64,000 nucleotides of DNA from contig NZ_JNYY01000009.1 in the NCBI RefSeq assembly GCF_000716785.1, forward strand, positions 124,001 through 188,000, read 5' to 3'. The position numbers and the translations under genes are program-made. The DNA is from Amycolatopsis vancoresmycina (lineage in GTDB: Bacteria; Actinomycetota; Actinomycetes; Mycobacteriales; Pseudonocardiaceae). This document shows, one piece after another, positions 59,459 to 64,000 of the stretch (positions are counted from its first letter, which is position 1; every line of letters begins with the position of its first letter). The notes beneath the pieces are model-generated. The model was not told the origin of the DNA and did not search any database. It was given only the letters and a program-made list of their open reading frames with translations.

Positions 59459-62263
59459 TCACGGATCGGGCGGGCACCAGGTGTCCGACGTCGGCCCGTC
59501 GGCCGCACCGCAGAAGCCGTGGGCCGACTTGTCGACTTCGCCGCCGGACACGCCCATCACCGCGACCGGCTTGTTCTGCGGCACGTTCCGCCCGATGTCG
59601 CCGCCGTAGTCGATCGTCCCCGTGACCCCTTCGAGGTACTTGTTGACCTGTCCCGCACCCGGGCGCGAGGTGTGGATGGCCGTGATCTCGCGCCAGATCG
59701 CGCCGGGCGTCACCGGGATCTCGGCCGCCGTCTCGCGCAGGTACGCCGCCGCGACGATCATCACCTGGGCGGCGTCGTAGGCCAAGGCCGCGTGGCCGTC
59801 GTACGAGCGGCCCTCCGGCGTCCGCTCGAACGGGAACAGCGTCTGGTCCAGCGTCGTGTAGAAGTCGAGGGCCGCGCCGCTCGGCTCGGTGACCGGCGAG
59901 GTCGCGAACGACAGGTAGTAGTAGGGCAGCGCCCGGTTGCGCTGGCGTTCGCCCTGGTCGGCGACGAACCGCGTGACGTCGTCGTCGCCGATCACGGTGG
60001 CCCGGCTGCCGCACTGGGCCGCGCTGCTGAGGAACTGGCCGAAGTCGGGGACGCCGCGCCCGGCGAAGAACACGATCCCGTCGTAGGAACAGGTGTCCCG
60101 GCCCGCCGCGCCGGCGTTGCCCAGCAGCGGCTCGCCGTAGCGCACGTGCGAAGCCGCCCCGCCGAGCCCGCCGTCCGGGGTGAACGCCCGCGCCTCGGCC
60201 TGGAAGTGCTGGTCCCGGAAGGACTTCAGGACGTCGTCGCGCAGGTTGGTGCTGTACACGTCGGCGTCGTCGTCGGAGTAGTAGACGCGGACCGTGCGCG
60301 GGCCCGGCAGCTGGCCGGCGAACCCGGCCGCCACCGCCGCCTCCCGCCGGTTCTGCGGTGTCACCTGGAAGTACATCGGGTTGAGGTCGGCCAGCGGGTC
60401 CGCGGACAGCGTCGAGGCGACCATCGGCAGGCCCGCGTTGGTCAGCGCGGCGATGGTCTTCTGCGTCGGTGCGCTGCTCAGGTCCAGCCCGGCCACCCCG
60501 ACGATGCTCTTGTCCTGTTCGGCCTGCAGCTTCAGCTCCTTCGCCACCCGCTCGCCTTCGCGCATGTTGCGCCCGCCGTTGGCGATGAGCAGCCGGACGA
60601 TCGGGTCGGCCGAGCCGGGCGCGTTCAGCTGCCGCAGCTGGGCGACCGCGAAGCCCTCCAGCGACTCGCGTTCGCTGGTCAGGCCCTCCGCGAGGTTGTT
60701 CGACGACGTCAGCGCCTCGAGCGCGACGAGGGTGATGTACGGCCGTTCCGGATGGGACTGGTGCAGCTGCTCCGCGCGGTGGTTCTGGTCCAGCACGACC
60801 GCTTCGACCTGCCGGATCGTCGCGTCCGACGGCTGGAAGACGTCCTGGGCGCCGTCCGTGGTGCCGACGCATTCGCTGCCGGTCCAGGTCAGCCAGGGGT
60901 TGTCCGAGCCGCAGTGTCCGGCGTAGGTGTCGTGGGAGCGGTAGGCGACGAACGCGGCGGCCAGCGCGACGACCACGACCGGCACCCCGATCCGCGTCCA
61001 CCGGCTGGCCCACCACGGCGGCCGGACCTGACGGCGGAACCGGTAGTCGCTGCCGAGGGTCTGCAGCATCTGCCGGACGCGCGGCTCGTCGGCGTCGGCG
61101 GGCGGCCGGACGCCGATCGGCAGGTACCAGGCGGTCGGCCGCCGCTCCCGCCGGTCGCGTTCGAGCTGGTTCTGCCAGGCCACGTACGCGGCCTGCGCCT
61201 GCCCGGCCTGGAACTGCGGGCGGTGTTCGGCCGGTTTCGCGTCCGGCGGCGGCGCGGGGCTGGCGCTGACCACGAGCAGCGGGTCGAACCGCCCGACCTG
61301 GTTGCGCACGGAGTTGACCAGCTCCAGCAGCCGGTACCCGCCGTTGCCGACGCTCACCTCGTCCAGCAGCAGCACGGGGTAGGTCATCCGGCGCCGCCGC
61401 CACACCCGCCACGGCCGCAGCCGGTACGCGCGCCGCAGGTCCTCGAGGAAGGCGTTGAGCAGCAGGCGGCAGACGTATTCGGGGGCCTCCTCCTGCCACT
61501 GCCCCTCGGTGAGCCGCCGGGCGAACCGGACGAAGCTGCCGGACATCTCCGGCGCGAGGTGCGGCTGCCGCAGGAACCACCGGTACCGCCCGGACAGCAC
61601 CGGCACCCGCCCGGTGACGGCGATCCGGAAGGTCAGCAGCGTCAGCCCGCGCACGAGCAGCGAGAAGACCTTCCAGATGCCCTGGTTCTCCGGCAGCTGC
61701 TTGACGGCGTCCTCGGCCGACGAGCTGAACCGCTCGGCGAGGCTGATCCGCCGGATGGCCCGCCGCAGCACGCCGTCGGGGTCGTCCCGGCCGTCGTAGT
61801 CCTGCAGCATGAGCCAGTAGACGAGGTCGAACAGCGGGAACGGCAGCCTGCTGGTGTGCGCCGAAGCGCTGTCCCCGAGCTCCTTCCTGGCTTCCCGCAG
61901 GATGTCACGCACGACGGTGACGGAGTCGGCGGTCGCGGGCCCGGCCTCGTCCCGCCCTTCGTGCCCGGCGAGGTCCGGGCGCGCGTGCCGGATGCTGCCC
62001 TGCGGTTTGGCGTTGCGGAGCCGTTCCGCGACGGCGGCGAGCACCTCGCCGCTTTCGGGCGGCCGGACCAGGCACACCATGGGCAGCCCGCGCCGCTCGG
62101 ACCGTTCGTCCTGGTATTCGGTCCACCGGCACTGTTCGTCGAGTTTCCGCGGGCGGTCCCCGAACCGCGGCCGCAGGCACAAGGCCCCGAGCAGTTTCAC
62201 CAGCACGTCGGCGCCGAGAAAGCCGAGCGGTCCCGTTCTCCCCATCCGAACAGCGTGGCACAT
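59459..62263 (-). CDS. Single-pass receptor: degenerate STAND-like cytosolic part and extracellular periplasmic-binding domain
   Basis: 934 aa (ATG 62263, or 62245). Residues 1-415 are cytosolic: the strand LPMVCLVRPPESGEVLAAVA sits where a P-loop would be but lacks GxxxxGK[ST], and TYPVLLLDEVSVG looks like a Walker B strand. One membrane helix lies at about 421-443 (GVPVVVVALAAAFVAYRS). The outer 450-934 is a type I periplasmic-binding fold of the amino-acid-binding class (IVGVAGLDLSSAPTQKTIAA, VRVYYSDDDADVYSTNLRDD, YDAAQVMIVAAAYLRE). It is not an ABC importer component, since no permease is adjacent. It is convergent with the NACHT gene, with 7 bases between stops, and downstream of an amino-acid permease gene. 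Confidence 0.75.
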   Translation of the reverse strand: MCHAVRMGRTGPLGFLGADVLVKLLGALCLRPRFGDRPRKLDEQCRWTEYQDERSERRGLPMVCLVRPPESGEVLAAVAERLRNAKPQGSIRHARPDLAGHEGRDEAGPATADSVTVVRDILREARKELGDSASAHTSRLPFPLFDLVYWLMLQDYDGRDDPDGVLRRAIRRISLAERFSSSAEDAVKQLPENQGIWKVFSLLVRGLTLLTFRIAVTGRVPVLSGRYRWFLRQPHLAPEMSGSFVRFARRLTEGQWQEEAPEYVCRLLLNAFLEDLRRAYRLRPWRVWRRRRMTYPVLLLDEVSVGNGGYRLLELVNSVRNQVGRFDPLLVVSASPAPPPDAKPAEHRPQFQAGQAQAAYVAWQNQLERDRRERRPTAWYLPIGVRPPADADEPRVRQMLQTLGSDYRFRRQVRPPWWASRWTRIGVPVVVVALAAAFVAYRSHDTYAGHCGSDNPWLTWTGSECVGTTDGAQDVFQPSDATIRQVEAVVLDQNHRAEQLHQSHPERPYITLVALEALTSSNNLAEGLTSERESLEGFAVAQLRQLNAPGSADPIVRLLIANGGRNMREGERVAKELKLQAEQDKSIVGVAGLDLSSAPTQKTIAALTNAGLPMVASTLSADPLADLNPMYFQVTPQNRREAAVAAGFAGQLPGPRTVRVYYSDDDADVYSTNLRDDVLKSFRDQHFQAEARAFTPDGGLGGAASHVRYGEPLLGNAGAAGRDTCSYDGIVFFAGRGVPDFGQFLSSAAQCGSRATVIGDDDVTRFVADQGERQRNRALPYYYLSFATSPVTEPSGAALDFYTTLDQTLFPFERTPEGRSYDGHAALAYDAAQVMIVAAAYLRETAAEIPVTPGAIWREITAIHTSRPGAGQVNKYLEGVTGTIDYGGDIGRNVPQNKPVAVMGVSGGEVDKSAHGFCGAADGPTSDTWCPPDP

Positions 62264-62303
62264 TCCGGGTGGAACCGGTTCCGCAAATCTACCTACAGGA
62301 CCA

Positions 62304-63743
62304 CTAACGTTCGAGATCGGCGTCCAGTGCGTGGAAGACCTCGGGACGGCGCTTGCGCAGCCACGCGGCGACGACCAGGCCGGCCAGCGCGACGACCAGG
62401 AGCAGCCACGGCAGCTGCGGGACCACGCCGTTGCCGGAGCCGGCCAGGGTCGGGAAGTTGAGGATCGCCAGCGTCACGATGAGCCCCAGGCCGGCCGCGC
62501 CGAGGCCGGGGGCGAGCAGCGTCCGCACGAACCGCCGGTCGCGGGTGCGGCGGAAGTGGACCAGGATCGCCACCGCCGCCAGCAGCTGCAGGGCGAGGAT
62601 GCCGAGCGTGCCGAAGCCGGTCATGCTGGCCGTCAGGTCGGCGACCGGGTCGAGCCCGGCGAGCCGGAACACCAGCGCGACCACCGACCCGGAGACCAGC
62701 TGCACGAGCGCGGCGTACCGGGGTGCGCCGGTGCGGGCGCTCGTGCGGCCCAGCGCCCGGGGCAGGACACCGACCCGCCCGAGGGCGTAGAGGTAGCGGG
62801 TGGCCGAGTTGTGCAGGGCCAGCAGCGCGGCGAACAGGCTGACGACGAGCAGCAGCATCATCACCTTGGTCAGCGCGCCACCGAGGTAGTCCTGCGACAC
62901 CGAGAACACCAGGTCGCCGGTGGACAGGTGCGCCGCGGCGACGTCCTGGGCCTGCGCCACCCCGACGGCGGTGACCACCGCCCAGGTGGTGAAGGCGGCG
63001 AAGAGCCCGATGAAGCCGATGGCGATGTAGGTCGCCCGCGGGATCGTCCGCTTCGGGTTCTTCGCCTCTTCCCCGAACAGCGCGGTCGCCTCGAACCCGA
63101 TGAAAGCGTTGGCGGCGAACAGCAACGCCAGCCCGCCGGCGCCCTGGAACAGCACCGACGGGTGGAAGACGTCGAACGAGAAGCCGTGCCGGAACAGCAC
63201 GCTGAAGTCCATGACCAGCAGGATCGACACCTCGAGGACCAGCGAGACGCCGAGCACCTTCGCGCTGACGTCGATACCGCGCCGGCTCAGCAGGAAGACC
63301 AGCACGACGGAGACCGCGCTCCAGACGATCCAGTCGAGGTCGAGCCCGAAGACGTCCTTGAGGACAGTGCCGGTGAAGAACCCGCTGGTGCCGATGGCAC
63401 CGGCGACGAAGCAATTGTAGCCGAGCATCGCGACGAACCCGGCGACGAGGCCCATGGTCTTGCCGAGGCCTTTGACGACGAAGGCGTAGAAGCCGCCCGC
63501 GCTGGTCAGGACCTTCGACATCTGCGCGTAGCCGACGGCGAACAGCAGCAGCACGACGGTGGCCAGCACGAACGCCGCCACCATCCCGCCCCCGTTGCCG
63601 ACGGCGATCCCGATGGCCGCGATCACGACCATCCCGGTCAGCGGCGCGACCGCGGCCAGCACCAGGAAGACGATGCCGGGCACGCCGAGCACGTTCGCGG
63701 CGAGCGAGGTGCGGTCGTCCTGGGTGGCACTGGTTCGGCTCAT
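62304..63743 (-). CDS. APC-superfamily amino-acid permease
   Basis: 479 aa from ATG 63743 (GAGGAG upstream). About 12 membrane helices. The first carries GVPGIVFLVLAAVAPLTGMV, helix 2-3 has SAGGFYAFV, and helix 6 has ANAFIGFEATALFGEEAKNP, the APC consensus region. It should be a proton-coupled amino-acid or amine importer; the substrate is unknown. It precedes the receptor gene by 40 bases on the same strand and follows the partial gene at 63831, so the three may be one transcript. Confidence 0.9.
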   Translation of the reverse strand: MSRTSATQDDRTSLAANVLGVPGIVFLVLAAVAPLTGMVVIAAIGIAVGNGGGMVAAFVLATVVLLLFAVGYAQMSKVLTSAGGFYAFVVKGLGKTMGLVAGFVAMLGYNCFVAGAIGTSGFFTGTVLKDVFGLDLDWIVWSAVSVVLVFLLSRRGIDVSAKVLGVSLVLEVSILLVMDFSVLFRHGFSFDVFHPSVLFQGAGGLALLFAANAFIGFEATALFGEEAKNPKRTIPRATYIAIGFIGLFAAFTTWAVVTAVGVAQAQDVAAAHLSTGDLVFSVSQDYLGGALTKVMMLLLVVSLFAALLALHNSATRYLYALGRVGVLPRALGRTSARTGAPRYAALVQLVSGSVVALVFRLAGLDPVADLTASMTGFGTLGILALQLLAAVAILVHFRRTRDRRFVRTLLAPGLGAAGLGLIVTLAILNFPTLAGSGNGVVPQLPWLLLVVALAGLVVAAWLRKRRPEVFHALDADLER

Positions 63744-63830
63744 GGCTGCTCCTCGATCCACCGGCCTGAACCGGAAGTATGCGAGGGCGGGCCGCGCGCG
63801 CCTTGTGCCTGCGCGCGGAGTCCTTGTCCG

Positions 63831-64000
63831 TCAGCGACCGGGTTCCCGGATCCCGGCGGCCGCCCGGATGACCTCCGGGTCGTCCATCGACGTCCGCAGC
63901 CGGAGCAGATCGGCCAGCTCGCCGTCGAGGGAGCCGTCGGTGGTGCGGGCGGGCGGGCGGGTCTCCTGCGGGTGAGGCGTGGCCCGGTCCTTGAACCGCA
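63831..64000 (-). CDS. C-terminal end of an unknown protein (runs off the window)
   Basis: A minus-strand frame ends at TGA 63831-63833 with a tail reading SLDGELADLLRLRTSMDDPE and then VIRAAAGIREPGR. Codon composition is coding-like and the strand matches the permease gene. The 56 visible residues are not enough to name a family. Confidence 0.5.
   Translation of the reverse strand, partial: RFKDRATPHPQETRPPARTTDGSLDGELADLLRLRTSMDDPEVIRAAAGIREPGR

Noticed and set aside
59459..62263. Substrate-binding component of an amino-acid ABC importer
   Set aside because: It has a 415-residue cytosolic N-terminal part and a membrane anchor, and no ABC permease or ATPase is adjacent.

Overview
The window is high-GC (about 70%+) actinobacterial DNA. 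GTG starts are frequent, genes are joined by 4-base ATGA/GTGA overlaps, operators are of the CebR/LacI type, and the secretome is full of ricin-type lectin modules. This fits a filamentous actinomycete, most likely a Pseudonocardiaceae member such as Amycolatopsis. The genus is an inference from gene content; no rRNA or other marker is present. I see no tRNA, rRNA, CRISPR array, transposase or integrase.

Region A (1-13.4 kb) is an exopolysaccharide locus. A polyprenyl-phosphate glycosylphosphotransferase (479-1909) overlaps a secreted GHL15-type glycosidase lipoprotein (1891-3285). Facing them is a nine-gene operon read leftwards from 13388 to 3444, with every junction overlapping: an EamA transporter, a polysaccharide deacetylase, an O-antigen-ligase-type polymerase, a GT4, a Wzz-like chain-length protein, a GT87-like transferase, a flippase and two further GT4s. 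Region B (13.8-15.5 kb) holds two paralogous small secreted proteins resembling rodlins/chaplins. An ANTAR regulator and a 45-codon ORF lie between them.

Region C (15.8-21.1 kb) looks like a signalling or conflict locus. It has a SEFIR-domain protein with a 61-aa partner, divergent from a 1419-aa protein that combines winged-helix/BTAD, nSTAND, one membrane segment and WD40 repeats. A TetR regulator and a small membrane protein follow.

Region D (22.3-57.2 kb) is a polysaccharide-degradation island. Cellulases GH9, GH6 and GH12 carry CebR/CelR-type boxes (TGGGAGCGCTCCCA, the third with one change). A clan GH-A glycosidase, a GH27 alpha-galactosidase and a LacI-type protein without its DNA-binding domain lie between them. 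An eight-gene leftward operon (45224 to 33219) joins a sugar ABC importer (binding protein plus two permeases, no ATPase) and an unrecognised cytosolic enzyme to four secreted enzymes: a beta-helix protein, GH54, GH29 and a CE3-like esterase. It is divergent from a GntR/FadR regulator with matching palindromes in both promoters. A rightward set then encodes three alpha/beta hydrolases (two CE1-like and one closely resembling cutinase/PET-hydrolase enzymes), a complete LacI regulator, a second GH54, a GH59 galactosidase and a third GH54 that is broken. Thirteen secreted enzymes or remnants carry ricin B lectin modules, so the island appears to make lectin-tethered enzymes against arabinose-, galactose-, fucose- and xylose-containing plant polysaccharides plus cellulose.

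Region E (57.2-64 kb) has a NACHT NTPase with an N-terminal RHIM-like amyloid motif (BASS-type). Convergent to it is a single-pass receptor with a degenerate P-loop inside the cell and a periplasmic-binding-protein fold outside. An APC-family amino-acid permease and the end of one more gene follow. Two STAND-type signalling loci therefore flank the carbohydrate island.
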